Counted from the first letter of the stretch, positions 32,501 through 42,178 are shown. The stretch: 64,000 nucleotides of DNA from Macrosoma leucophasiata (GCA_036365455.1 JAWQUS010000025.1:24092001-24156000), one strand, 5' to 3'. Translations and numbers: made by a program. Notes: generated from the letters alone by a model not told the origin.

Positions 32501-33638
32501 AGACTGTACATCCCGCGGAGGTGTGGAGGTCGAGGCTTTCTTAATGTCAAGACTTTACACAACCGTGAGGTGTGCAGCCTCAGACAGTACTTTTTTACCG
32601 CCGACGGGGATATGCATAAGGATATGGTGGCAGTTGACAGTGGACTCACCCCTCTCTCTTTGGCTAAAGAGAACTGGCGCAAACCTGAGGTGCTCACGAC
32701 CAGTGACCGCAGGAGTGTGTGGCAGGGCAAGGAGCTACATGGACGTTTTTACCGGGCCCTTCATGGACCTGATGTTGACACATTAGCTTCCGTGACCTGG
32801 CTACGTTTCGGCGACCTATTTGGGGAAACCGAGGGTATTGTCTGTGCAATTATGGACGAAGTGGTAATGACCAATAACTACCGGAGATTTATCCTGAAAG
32901 ATGGAACGGTCGACATATGTCGGGCATGCCACCGACCGGGTGAATCTATCAGGCATATTGTGTCCGGCTGTTCAAGTCTTGCCAACGGCGAATATTTGCA
33001 CAGACACAACCAAGTAGCCAGAATTATCCACCAGCAACTTGCCTTGCGATACGGTCTTGTGGCCATGGAGGTGCCATACTACAGGTATGTGCCCGACCCA
33101 GTTCTCGAGAACGACCATGCCACAATGTATTGGGACCGGTCTATTATCACTGACAGAACTATTGTAGCCAATAAGCCTGATATAGTGGTAATAGACCGCT
33201 CGGAGCGCCGCGCAATGATCATCGATATCACCGTCCCTCATGATGGGAATCTCGTGAAGGCCGAAAAAGACAAGGAAATCAAATATCTTGATCTGGCTCA
33301 CGAGATTGTCGCCATGTGGGATGTGGATTCGGCCATCATTGTGCCGATAGTCGTCACGGTCAACGGATTGATAGCAAAGAGCCTCGACCAACATCTCAAG
33401 AGGCTCAAGTTAGGAAGTTGGATCAAGGGTCTGATACAGAAGGCGGCACTTCTCGGCACGGCACGTATAGTGAGGAGGTTCCTGTCTCTGTGACCCTAAC
33501 CACTGACAGCTTGGACCCTGTTCCCGCTGCCGGCGGCGCACTATTTTTTTTTTTTTTATATATATTTGTTCTTTAATATTTTTTTTCAACTTATATATGT
33601 AAAAAAATACTAAATAAGATAAAGAATAAATGAGTGAA
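29575..33638 (+). mobile_element. Intact Dong/R4-clade LINE in (TAA)n
   Basis: Starts cctggcaaccctggtacg and ends aaagaataaatgagtg, with TAA repeat on both sides. The ~313 bp 5' UTR is followed by a single 1201-codon ORF and a ~145 bp 3' UTR. Dong of Bombyx mori, an R4-clade element, is known to insert in TAA repeats, so location and coding content agree. No frameshift, stop or truncation is visible; the element may be recent and possibly competent. Confidence 0.9.
29888..33493 (+). CDS. Dong/R4-type LINE polyprotein: Myb-like, RT, CCHC, restriction-like endonuclease
   Basis: A single 1201-residue protein. Residues 1-90 are Ser/Pro/Ala/Arg-rich and low in complexity. At about 93-165 there is a Myb-like segment (RMKWTSQINENVMRAYFGA...VIQRGRMLDD) typical of R4 N-termini and likely DNA-binding. 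Reverse transcriptase spans roughly 470-750: SPGPDGLHNFW, KNYRPITSLPTVYKLL, CWIDYKKAYDSVPH (D605), GIFQGDSLSPLWF and LLYMDDLKLFG (YMDD at 710-713). A CX2CX8HX4C knuckle is at C1011, C1014, H1023 and C1028. The restriction-like endonuclease follows: KPD at 1096-1098, D1113 in MIIDITVP and KDKEIKYLDLA. The protein would nick the TAA target and prime cDNA synthesis there. The start is the first ATG of the open frame, just after AT-rich leader. All expected catalytic residues are present. GC content is well above the flanks. Confidence 0.92.
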   Translation: MITRARARNAQAAHQPPPDSSLSSASQPPDAAPNASASPAAVVASSSSDEYFSPARSPPPARRRVRPRPPSSLGPWRQPAPNRVPAVGGNVPRMKWTSQINENVMRAYFGATEGGTNLTAYRDRMLLLFQALEPTINVSTQRLSDQVRVIQRGRMLDDSVLDRLRSEMQGSRSTPAPPTHTALTQQCNIVTAPQPDDGGEVDQVTTVSSQYIEQLRSALEHALHEYRSTLPADRPRLPRLPMHKRNVALVCALDSLLPEYFDNSEDLGDTHSVLYCAAAAACRVARVKFPDFDAAARPRPAVPAWQCRIERRIAGARALIGKLLCFRTGNTRPRVMRFVRQAFSGTGINPQNYSAHLTERIDFLKQKVYAWANRIRRFKERVDRYKLNSMFQGDQRRVYRTWERPNSEGVDPSRPDDDAMLTFWRNIWSEPVAHSEDGWIGDVEGACESIQEMDNILITQEDVANAARPIPNWRSPGPDGLHNFWLKWLKSSHARLATQFQSSLESGTLPPFLTTGATHLLHKSGSTAEPKNYRPITSLPTVYKLLTSILRVKITKHIEDYSILSASQNGCRSGSRGTKELLLIDMAISQQVRRNRKSLSTCWIDYKKAYDSVPHTWLMRVLELYKVNTVLRTFLGSCMTQWNTVLHYPGSRQPLAVGEPVRITRGIFQGDSLSPLWFCLALNPLSALLEASGLGYRLRRDGRMISHLLYMDDLKLFGSSNSQLTELLKVTENFSNSIRMEFGIEKCAVMHVRQGQIIESEGTNPPGSIPFRTLSAAENYKYLGMSEALGINESDMRQSLKERFFGRLTKVLKSLLSGGNKVRAFNGWVMPVLMYSFGILKWTQTDLESLDRRVRSLLTAYRMHHPRSSVMRLYIPRRCGGRGFLNVKTLHNREVCSLRQYFFTADGDMHKDMVAVDSGLTPLSLAKENWRKPEVLTTSDRRSVWQGKELHGRFYRALHGPDVDTLASVTWLRFGDLFGETEGIVCAIMDEVVMTNNYRRFILKDGTVDICRACHRPGESIRHIVSGCSSLANGEYLHRHNQVARIIHQQLALRYGLVAMEVPYYRYVPDPVLENDHATMYWDRSIITDRTIVANKPDIVVIDRSERRAMIIDITVPHDGNLVKAEKDKEIKYLDLAHEIVAMWDVDSAIIVPIVVTVNGLIAKSLDQHLKRLKLGSWIKGLIQKAALLGTARIVRRFLSL

Positions 33639-33651
33639 ATAATAATAATAA
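33639..33651 (+). repeat. (AAT)n, right of the Dong-like LINE
   Basis: Thirteen bases of AAT repeat joining the LINE 3' end to the B SINE (tggcaaccc). Confidence 0.9.
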
Positions 33652-33968
33652 TGGCAACCCATTATACGTCCCACTGCTGGGCACGAGTCTCTCCCCTTTT
33701 TTGGGGGGAGGCCTGGAGCTTACTCCACCACGCTGCTCCAAAGCGGATTGGTAGAGGTGGGTGGGTTAGTGGCCAACCCACTGTCGGATGTTTTCAAACC
33801 GCCCATAAGGCCTCCGACAAGGTTTAACGACTGCTATCCATCGATAGCAACCGGGACAAATAATTTGCCACTAGCGGTCACCCATCACACTATCCGACCG
33901 TGTCCGTAGTGCTTAACCGAACAGATCGCTTACGATCTACACCAGCCGCTGGGCCATGCGCGCTTCAC
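33652..33968 (-). mobile_element. Family B 5S-derived SINE carrying the LINE in its tail
   Basis: Minus-orientation copy, complete at both ends but missing about 40 bp in the middle (aaccgggaca joins aataatttgcc). The 5S-like head is near 33880-33945. Its (ATT)n tail is interrupted by the Dong-like LINE, and it is flanked by the 14 bp duplication tttgctgcacataa. Confidence 0.88.
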
Positions 33969-33982
33969 TTTGCTGCACATAA
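33969..33982 (+). repeat. Target site duplication of the family B insertion, right
   Basis: tttgctgcacataa, identical to 29546-29559. Confidence 0.9.
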
Positions 33983-35494
33983 ATCTAGTTAATCTACTTA
34001 AAAATATTGTCTCGAGACTGCGAGTAGCGGCAATAATAATGAAATTATCTCCTCCATCTAGGCTTTATTTGGGAAATATAATTTGGTCGCTCAAACAGGG
34101 ACAAAGTTTTCTTTATGAACAAAATGCTAATGTCCTTGAAGACCTGATCCACACGATTTACAGTAGCATTGTGAACTGGGAATGATAAAGTGGTATTATG
34201 TTAAGAAAATGGCTTTGAAGTTGTAGTAGGTTAGCTGGTGATGTTCTTGCTCTTAATATTTTGAACTGGTGCTGTGTTATCAATATCATTGAGTGGAAAT
34301 ATTCCTCCTTCAAAGGTATACTGATAAGTTCAAAGACCCCGAATCAAAGTTTACCCTTTTGAGGTAATATTTGCATGAAGCTATATTTATTTCAAATAAT
34401 TTCAATACAATGACTTTGCTACACCTAAATCCTAGATAATCTGTTCAAAAAGTGTGTCTTGAGGCGGCGGCAGCGGCAATAATAACGAGATAATCTTCTT
34501 CATCTCCCACCTTTATTTGGGGAATATAATTTGGTCGCTCAAACAGGGACAAAGTTTTCTTTATGAGCAAAATACTAATGCCCGTTTAGGCTTGATCCAC
34601 ACAATTCACAGTGGCATTGTGAACCGAGAATGATAAAGTGGTATAATGTTAAGAAAATGGCTTTGAAGTTGTAGTAGGTTAATGATGATGTTTTCGCTCT
34701 TAACGTTTTGAAACTTTTGAACTGTAGCTGTGTTATCAATATCATTTTTCCTTTCAAGAGAATATTTGTGTGAAGCTATATTTATTTCCATTTAATTACT
34801 TTGATACACCTAAATCCTAGATAATCTGCTCAGAAAGTGTATCTCAAGGCGGCGGCAGCGGCAATAATAACGGGATGATCTTCATCATCTCCCTCCTTTA
34901 TTTGGGGAGCATAATTTAGTCGCTCAAATAGGGACAAAGTTTTCTTTATGAACAAAATTCTAACGTCCTTTAAGGCTTGATCCACACGATTATGTGAACT
35001 GGGAATGATAAAGTGGTATTGTGTTGATTAAATGGCCTTAAAGATTACTAGGTTAAATTGTGATGTTCTCATTCTTAAGCCCTTGGCCAGTACCTTTATT
35101 ATCAATGTCATTATGTAGAAAAAAATTTGTCACTCTTTCAATAATTAGAGTACGGTAAATAGGTAGTGTGTAAGAGTATGGTGAGATAGGTCAAATTGCT
35201 AAGGGAAACGGCCTCATATCTCAGTATACACTTTCAATGCAATATTTGCGTGAAGGCATTTTTGTTTCAACAAAATAGTTTTGCTGCACATAAATCTAGT
35301 TAATCTACCAAAAAAATCGTCTCGAGGCGCCGAGCAGCGGCAATAATAACGAGATAATCTTCTTCATCTCCCGCCCTTTATTTGCAGAATATAATTTAGT
35401 CGCTCAAACAGGGACGAAGTTTTCTTTATGAGCAAAATGTCCTTTTAGGCTTGATCCATACGATTTACATTTTACTCATACAATTTATTATGTT
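33983..35494 (+). repeat. Degenerate ~0.4 kb tandem repeat array
   Basis: Units can be phased on tttgctgcacataaatctag-like sequence at 33969, 34415, 34800 and 35280, giving periods of 446, 385 and 480 bp. Each unit carries gcagcggcaataataacgag, tttatttggggaatataatt, tcgctcaaacagggacaaag and gataaagtggtat blocks. A fifth, more diverged unit lies at 36400-36620. No ORF is conserved across units. Looks like an old satellite or segmental tandem duplication. Confidence 0.8.
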
Positions 35495-35733
35495 TTCTTT
35501 TTATGTTACAAGGGTGGCAAACAAGCATGCAATTCACATTGATGTTATGTGATAACGGCAGCCTATAGACACTTTCAGAAAGACCAGAGGTCAAAATGCA
35601 GATGCGTTTCCATGCCTGCGACCTTAGATGTTGTGAACACGATAGTGCTGAACCATTGAGCGGCAGATAAATTAGTTAAGCGGTGGTGCCGAGGGCGTAC
35701 CTCGAGCTCTTACATTGGAACTCCACCAACAGT
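35495..35733 (-). mobile_element. Family A, second subfamily, minus
   Basis: ggtggcaaacaagcatgcaa to ggaactccaccaacagt, with internal deletions of the middle block. Inserted at the end of the tandem array. Confidence 0.75.
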
Positions 35734-35755
35734 AAATAATAATAAGGTTACTTTT

Positions 35756-36028
35756 ACTGGTAGTAGAGCCCCAGTGACGGAGCTCGCGGGCGTAGGCACC
35801 ACCGCATTACCTAATATACTTGCCGCTAAATGGTAGTGTTCAGCACTATCGTGTTCCGGTCAGGTGGTAATGTACGGCCCTGTAATTTCCGGCACAGAGG
35901 CCTCAGGAGTGGTAACGCATCTGCATTTTTACCTCTGGTCATTGTGTGGGTGTCTATAGGCTGCAGTCATTACTTAACATCAATGTGAACTGTATGCTTG
36001 TTGGCCACTTTTAAAACATAAAAAAAAA
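35756..36028 (+). mobile_element. Family A repeat, full length
   Basis: actggtagtagagccccagt head to ttttaaaacataaaaaaaa tail. It faces away from the minus-strand copy 22 bp to its left, forming a head-to-head pair. Confidence 0.85.
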
Positions 36029-36117
36029 GGTTAACTGGTGATGCTTTCTTCTTAATATCTTGATCTGTAGTTGTAATTCTTCAAATGTATACTCCTAAAT
36101 GAAACGACTTCGAATCT

Positions 36118-36268
36118 AACCCCCTTATTCATAAATGTATTTTAGGTAAAGTGTTGCTAATCTCTCTTTTGTCTTTTTCTATCCTGCACATTTTACAATG
36201 CAACTGACAAAGACAAAGCATTCTATAACTAAAACGTCGCTAATGTACGTTTATGAATAAGGAGGTTA
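36118..36268. mobile_element. MITE with ~22 bp TIRs
   Basis: Ends taacccccttattcataaa and tttatgaataaggaggtta are inverted repeats. ~150 bp, non-coding. A second copy in reverse orientation is at 59188-59337. The superfamily is not clear from the ends. Confidence 0.85.
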
Positions 36269-36399
36269 GTGTGTATACATTTAAGAAAATATAAATGTAC
36301 TTGCCGGTAAATGGTACAATTAAGCTATTTTTATATTGAAGTCAGTCGATTATTTATATTACAAGAGAAGAGTAGCATTACTAGGCTCAAAACCCAAAC

Positions 36400-36620
36400 C
36401 CTAAGACAAAATAAATAACATTACTACAGCTAAATCTAGTTAATCCTCGAATGTATCGCGACATGGGGGGCGCTGGCAGTAATAACCAAATAATGTCCCT
36501 CGGCGTAGCTCGTATTTATTTGGTGAAAATAATTTGGATCAAGGTAGAATTTTCTTTGTAAAGATATCGCCACTTATGGCTTTTCGGATCTGGATGATTC
36601 GATAAAGTAGGTACCATATT
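36400..36620 (+). repeat. Diverged last unit of the ~0.4 kb tandem array
   Basis: cagctaaatctagttaatcc, gctggcagtaataaccaaat and ggtagaattttctttg match array blocks in order at lower identity. Confidence 0.6.
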
Positions 36621-36682
36621 GTGGTATCCATTTTTCTATCGTACTACTATCTTAGTAATAATTTAAATTTTTCTATCGTAGA

Positions 36683-36971
36683 TTTTTTTTTTTTATGTAA
36701 TGGAAGTGGTAAACAAGCATGCAGTTCACATTGATGTTAAGTGATGACTGCAGCCTATAGACACCCACACAAAGACCAAGGTCAAAATGCAGATGCGTTA
36801 CCACTCCTGAGGCCTAAGGTCTTATGCCTCTGTGCCGGAAATTACAGGGCCGTACATTACCACCTGACCGGAACACGATAGTGTTGAACACTACCATTTA
36901 GCGGCAAGTATATTAGGTAATGCGGTGGTGCCTACGCCCGCGAGCTCCGTCACTGGAGCTCTACCACCAGT
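36683..36971 (-). mobile_element. Family A repeat, full length, minus
   Basis: Poly(T) then tatgtaatggaagtggtaaa to ctggagctctaccaccag. Close to family consensus over its whole length. Confidence 0.9.
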
Positions 36972-37062
36972 AAAAAAAGCAGTAGTAGATATAGGATGTC
37001 AGGTATATCTGATTAAAAGGAATCACAGGTCAAGTAAAATTATAACTATGGGTTTATTCAAG

Positions 37063-37512
37063 ACTAGGTGTGCCCGCGACTTCGTCCACGTGAGAAAAAA
37101 TACGATTGTTCAGTATCTACCCGGACTAAGTCGTGGGCGCAGCTAGTATAAAAGTAGCGTAAGTCACTCCTTATTACATCAGCTATCTGTCAGTGTAAGT
37201 CCCGTCAAAATCGGAGACACTCAAATTCTATTTATTTGTATGTAGGTATGTATATATGTATGGATGTATGGAGATAAAAGTAGCCTAAGTTACTCCTTAT
37301 CACATCAGCTATCTGCCAGTGAAAGTCCCGTCAAAGTCGGTGCAGCCGTTCCCAAGATTAGCCTCGCCAAAGAGACAGACAGACAGACAGACAAAAATTT
37401 TTAAAAATGTGGTTTTGGTATATGTACTGTGTATACATACATATGCATTTAGTAAAAAGCGGTTATTTTAATATTACAAACATACACTCCAATTTTATTT
37501 ATTTGTATAGTT
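37063..37512 (+). repeat. Family D foldback repeat
   Basis: Head actaggtgtgcccgcgactt pairs with ctaagtcgtgggcgcagcta across the attgttcagtatctacccg loop. The body (taaaagtagcctaagttactcc) is partly duplicated at about 37150 and 37275, separated by a (gtat)n tract. Confidence 0.7.
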
Positions 37513-37599
37513 TTATTATGGAAGGTAACATAAGATCTAAAAATTCTGTGAAAATTGCAAGCGTCTACTTGCTACCGTTATTTTTATCGAGCAAAAAAT

Positions 37600-38236
37600 A
37601 TATGAAAAAAAAACACATTTATTGTATGCGCCCTTGGACCACTTAACATTTTCATTGTCTTATTTTTAGTAATTATTTTTTTCTTTATAGCTTTCTAGCT
37701 ATCACTATTTATGAGATACAGGCTGGTGACAGACAGACGGACGGACAGACAGACAGACAGACAGGCAGCGGAGGATTATTGATCCGTAGGGTCCGTTTTT
37801 ACCGTTTAGGTACGAAACCCCCTATATTCGATATGATTCTTTAAATTGACAATTTTTTTTATTTCTGAACCAATTCATATGAAGCAAACACTATATGTTA
37901 AGTGAAACTTACCATAATATATTAATGAAAACCACAAATCGAATCAGCCGTTTCTGATATTAGCGTGCACAAATACACAGACAAACAGACATTTTTCCGA
38001 GATAAAAAGTACCCAGTGTTGTGCGCCAAAGGTTAAAGTATAATCATACCAAGTTTCATTGTAATCGGACACGTAGTTTTTCTGTGATGCTTGAACAAAC
38101 AGACAGACAGACAGACAAAAATTTTTCTAATCATATATTTGGGTTCGGTATCGATCTAGTAACATCCCCTGTTATTTATTTTTTCAATATTTTTAATGTA
38201 CAGAATTTGAACTTCTACAGTTTTGTTATAAGTATA
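37600..38236 (+). repeat. Family F repeat
   Basis: Paralogue of 24856-25490 at ~630 bp, including (gacagacag)n and ccgtagggtccgtttttacc and ending cagttttgttataagtatag. Confidence 0.7.
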
Positions 38237-38238
38237 GA

Positions 38239-38342
38239 CTAGCTGTGCCCGCGACTTCGCCCGCGTGAGAATTTATTGTTTGATTGTTCATTATCTACCC
38301 GGACGAAGTTGTGGGCATAGCTAGTATAAAAGTAGCCTAAGT
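38239..38342 (+). repeat. Family D foldback module
   Basis: actagctgtgcccgcgactt paired with acgaagttgtgggcatagct. Joined abruptly at aagtt to family E sequence at 38343. Confidence 0.75.
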
Positions 38343-38880
38343 TGGTACTAGAAACTTGAAATTCGGAAAATTTACCTTAATCACGCCGACAAAATGGTAG
38401 AATAAAAACATGAAAAAAAAATATTTAGAGTACCTCCCTAGTAGGTATCTTCCCTTACATGATATTTTTTATTTTTCGTTTTCTATATAGTGTGGATGTT
38501 CGATATCGATGCATAGGTCTTTCAAAAATGTTAAGGGTGTGCAAACATAACTTTTCAATTTAGTTAATTATTCGTGACGAAAATTGGTGTTTTAAAGTAC
38601 CAATTTTCGTCAGAGTCAGGTGTCCTCACCCTCAGCCAACTAAACGTTTATCGCTATAAATTCAAACGTTACGGCAATAGTAGCTACATATAACGAAATT
38701 AAAAGGAAAACTATCACACCTAAGTTGGCTTTACAAATTTGCGAGTAATAGTCGACCAAATGTATTTTACTCGAAAATGTTGAACAACTCCATAGATTTT
38801 TTTATTTTTATCATTACATTATTCAAACCTAAAAAACTACGGCACCCTACACGGCCCGTGGCCCGACACGCACTTGACTT
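38343..38880 (+). repeat. Family E repeat, left end replaced by family D
   Basis: Begins inside E (ggtactagaaacttgaaatt) and runs to ggcccgacacgcacttgac. The first ~100 bp of E are absent. Confidence 0.75.
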
Positions 38881-39545
38881 ATACTTGTTAATTTTATCAA
38901 TTACTCTAACATTGCGAGTACACAATTTTCCATAACACCTTCTCACATCAAAAATAATATCCCAAGTAATATAACTCGAAACACCTTTGTACTCGGCAAA
39001 CTATTAACAATTGTGTCGATACATCAAAAGATTGCGGCGAGCGGCGGAACTGTTCTCTCTGATTTGAAAAGTTCCCGACAGTTAGCGATTCCTTGCCACT
39101 GTTCATAGTCAGACCACTACTATTTGAATCTAACATGTAAGTGAGAACTTAGTGAGAAATATTTCTTCGAAATCGTGAGTTTCTTTCAGCCCAAATTAAG
39201 ACCTTTTGAGTGTCATTGTACCGAATACGAAGACAGTCGTAGATTATGTATGACTTTATACAAAATAATATTTGCTGGCACTACAAACTAGGTTGGTTTT
39301 TAAAGGTGGGGCACTACTTGGCGCAAGCAAAGAAAACACTTACTTTTTTATTTAAATACATTATATGGTGGCATACAGGGAAAGTTGTATTTAAATATTC
39401 GGGTACAAAAAGCGATACTTTGTTTATATTTAGCGTTCCGTATTTGAAAAGAAAAAAGCAGTACCCATTTAAAATCACTCGTATGCCTCTTTTCAAAACT
39501 ACTGATCTGATTGAGTTGAAATATAGTGCATTTATGCCTATCAAC
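38881..39545. other. AT-rich DNA, nothing recognised
   Basis: The 107-codon ORF at 39246-39569 has no recognisable domain and runs into the family A copy. Confidence 0.45.
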
Positions 39546-39838
39546 TTTTTATGTGATGGAAGTGGCTAACAAGCATGCAGTTCACATTGATGTTAAGTGA
39601 TAACTGCAGCCTATAGACACTTACACAAAAACCAAGGTCAAAATACAGATAACACCATGCGTTACCACTCCTGAGGCCTACCTCAGGAGTGGTAACGCAT
39701 GGTGTTATGCCTCTGTGCCGGAAATTACAAAGCTGTACATTACCACCTGACCGGAACACGATAGAGCTGAACACTACCATTTATCGGCAAGTATATTAGG
39801 TAATGCGGTGGTGAAGACGCGCGCGGGCTCCGTCACGA
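39546..39838 (-). mobile_element. Family A repeat, minus, with internal palindrome
   Basis: Near full length, but the taaggtgttatgcctc segment is replaced by an inverted duplication (39649-39708). The 5' head is cut short at cgggctccgtcacg. Confidence 0.85.
39649..39708. repeat. Perfect 28-bp-arm palindrome inside family A
   Basis: Left arm 39649-39676 and right arm 39681-39708 are exact reverse complements with a 4-base loop (ccta). Only one arm corresponds to normal family A sequence. Confidence 0.95.
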
Positions 39839-40010
39839 CAAAATGTGCTCAATGCTTTTAGTAAGCTAAAATTGTGTAAAGTTAAGATATAACTATTTTA
39901 AAATGCCTACTTAATCACATTATCTTTTAACCGTATCGAAAACAAATAGTAGTGGCTCCTTTCTTCAGATCTCTGTTACTAATGGCTAAACATGGATAGA
40001 GTTTGATTAA

Positions 40011-40310
40011 CTCTTAGTGCCAGAACGCACTAGCGGTTAGCCGCGGGTGCAGGTAGCCGCGCGGCTAGCCGCTTTTACATTTTAATATGTAACCGCCTGT
40101 CATTCAAACTCAAACTCAAATATTTTATTTCAATTTGGTCTACGAAAACGAATGACTTATAATAATTATTATTCAATAGGTAATTATCATTCAATAGGTT
40201 TTCATTGTACGCACTTAACCGCCGTACAATCACAGGCGGTTGCATTACAAACTGTAACCGTTCGGCTACCCGCTCCCACGGCTAACTGGTAGTGCGTTCG
40301 GGCACTTAGG
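40011..40310. mobile_element. MITE with ~45 bp GC-rich TIRs
   Basis: Left end agtgccagaacgcactagcg...ggtagccg and right end cggctacccg...ctggtagtgcgttcgggcact are imperfect inverted repeats around a ~210 bp core containing gtaaccgcctgtcattc / cacaggcggttgcattac, a second inner inverted pair. No transposase. Confidence 0.8.
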
Positions 40311-40395
40311 GCCTTAACTCACTAGGACGCCATGGCGACGTCGCAGGCTACGTATCCAAGCAGTTAGTATGGTGCGGAGACGTCACCACAAGGTG

Positions 40396-40408
40396 GTCAG
40401 GTGAGTTA
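40396..40408 (+). repeat. Target site duplication of family B, left
   Basis: gtcaggtgagtta; right copy gtcaggatagtta at 40766-40778 (two differences). Confidence 0.75.
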
Positions 40409-40765
40409 ATAATGGCAACCCATTATACGTCCCACTGCTGGGCACGAATCTCTCCCCTTTTTGGGGGGAGGCCTGGAGCTTACTCCACCACGCTGCTCCA
40501 ATGCGGATTGGTGGAGATGGGTGGGTTAGTGGCCAACCCGCTGTCGGATCTTTTCAAATCATCCATAAGGCCTCCGACAAGGTTTAACGACTGCTATCCA
40601 TCGATAGCAACCGGGACCGACAGCTTAACGTGCCCTCCGAAGCATGGAAACGCGCATTTAATTTGCCACTAGCGGTCACCCATCACACTACCCGACCGCG
40701 GCCGTATTGCTTAACCGACTAGATCGCTTACGATCTACATCAGCCGCTGGGCCATGCGCACTTCC
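40409..40765 (-). mobile_element. Family B 5S-derived SINE, full length
   Basis: Complete minus-strand copy of 357 bp, from ataatggcaacccattatac to gggccatgcgcacttcc, flanked by a 13 bp imperfect target duplication and nested in a MITE. Confidence 0.9.
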
Positions 40766-40923
40766 GTCAGGATAGTTAGGTATCATGTATTTCCATACTA
40801 TCAGCTTGGATACGTAGCCGTCGACGTCGCCATGACGTCCTAGTGAGTTACAGCCCTAAGTATGGTGTGGAGACGTCGGCACAAGGTGGCCAGTTGAGTT
40901 AGGTATCACGTATTACCACTATT

Positions 40924-41220
40924 TTAGTCGTGGTAGAGCTCCAGTGAAAAAGCTCGCTGGCGTAGGCACCACCGCATTACCTAATATACTTGCCGCTAAA
41001 TGTTAGTGTTCAGCACTATCGTGTTCCGGTTAGGTGGTAATATACGGCCCTGTAATATTCGGCACAGAGAGTTAAGCCTCTTACCTTAACCTTAGGCTTC
41101 AGGAGTGGTAACGCATCTGCTTTTTGGCCTTGGTCTTTGTGTGGGTGTCTATAGGCTGTAGTCATCACTTAACATCAATGTGAACTGCATACTGGTTCAC
41201 CACTTCCATTACATTAAAAT
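40924..41220 (+). mobile_element. Family A repeat nested in a MITE
   Basis: tcgtggtagagctccagtg head, an insertion of about 16 bp after cacagaga, and end cattacattaaaat. Confidence 0.8.
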
Positions 41221-41223
41221 AAC

Positions 41224-41287
41224 CCTTATAGCATTTTGGATACGTAGCCGGCGACATTGCCACGGCGTCCTAGTGAGTTAGAGCCCT
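41224..41287. mobile_element. Right TIR of the second MITE copy
   Basis: ttggatacgtagccggcgac and cggcgtcctagtgagttaga match the right end at 40799-40857. Confidence 0.7.
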
Positions 41288-41696
41288 TACAGTGTAACAC
41301 GGACCAACTATTAGGTAATCTATAACCGGCAATACTTGTTTGATGTTGTTAGACTCTGTTTCAATTACATTGTTCAGAACATACAACTTGCGTGTATATT
41401 TCTTTGAAAGGTTCTCTGGCAAATAACAATGTTGATGAGTTGCTAGATTTTAACAAGTTACTCTCATGGAAATAAACTCATGTATTGTATGTGAATAAAA
41501 AAATTGGTATTTTGTTTTTACTGATTTAATAGGTAGGCAGAATACATATTCATGAGAGTACCAACGATTTACAATTTCGGTTCTTTTGTTCTTACTTAAT
41601 AAGATACAAAGCATTTTGCTGGTGGTAGAGTTCCAAATATGTATTATGTTCCAAATAGTATATGCACTATTTATAAGTCCCGTAAGTTGAAGCGTG
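41288..41696. other. AT-rich DNA with a family A 5' scrap
   Basis: ctggtggtagagttccaaat at about 41620-41639 is the first 20 bp of the second A subfamily, with nothing further. No gene seen. Confidence 0.45.
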
Positions 41697-42010
41697 GCTG
41701 GTGTAAGTCGAAAGCAATCTAGTCGGTTAAGTGATACGGGCGTGGGTGTGTGATGGGTGATCGCTTGTGTCAAATTAAAAATGCACGTTTCCGTGCTTCG
41801 AATGCGTAACTCCGTCAGTCCCGGTTGCTATCGATAGATGCTAAACCTTGTCGGAGGCATTATGGGCGGTTTGAAAAACATCCGACAGCGGGTTGGCCAC
41901 TAACCCTTACCTCCACCAACCCGCATTGGAGCAGCGAGGTGGAGTAAGCTCCAGGCCTCCTCCCAAGAAGGGGAGAGACTCGTGCCCAGCATTGAGACGT
42001 ATCAAGGGTT
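41697..42010 (+). mobile_element. Family B SINE, diverged
   Basis: ggctggtgtaagtcgaaagc, 5S-like cggttaagtgatacgggcg...gtgtgatgggtgatcgc, and end gtgcccagcattgagacg. Tail lost. Confidence 0.8.
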
Positions 42011-42013
42011 GCA

Positions 42014-42178
42014 AGTCCAGTCATAACCATCACAGAGACATAACAACTTAGTTCTCAGGGGTGGCAACGCATCTGCATTTTGACCTGTGGTTTTTGTGAA
42101 TATGTCTATAGTATGCAGTCATCACTTAACATCAATGTGAGCTGCAAGCTTGTGTGCAATCTTCGTAACAAAACAAAA
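42014..42178 (+). mobile_element. Family A 3' half, second subfamily
   Basis: cataaccatcacagagacat to gtaacaaaacaaaaaac; 5' truncated. Confidence 0.75.

Larger units (their letters stand above)
40310..40857. mobile_element. MITE with ~50 bp TIRs, interrupted by family B
   Basis: Left end cttaactcactaggacgcc...ggctacgtatccaagc and right end gcttggatacgtagccg...gacgtcctagtgagtta are inverted repeats. A B SINE occupies 40409-40765. A partial second copy (internal part plus right TIR) follows at 40858-40923 and 41224-41287, itself interrupted by family A. Confidence 0.75.

Noticed and set aside
39246..39569. 107-codon plus-strand ORF
   Set aside because: No domain, antisense ORF equally open, and its end lies in a family A repeat.
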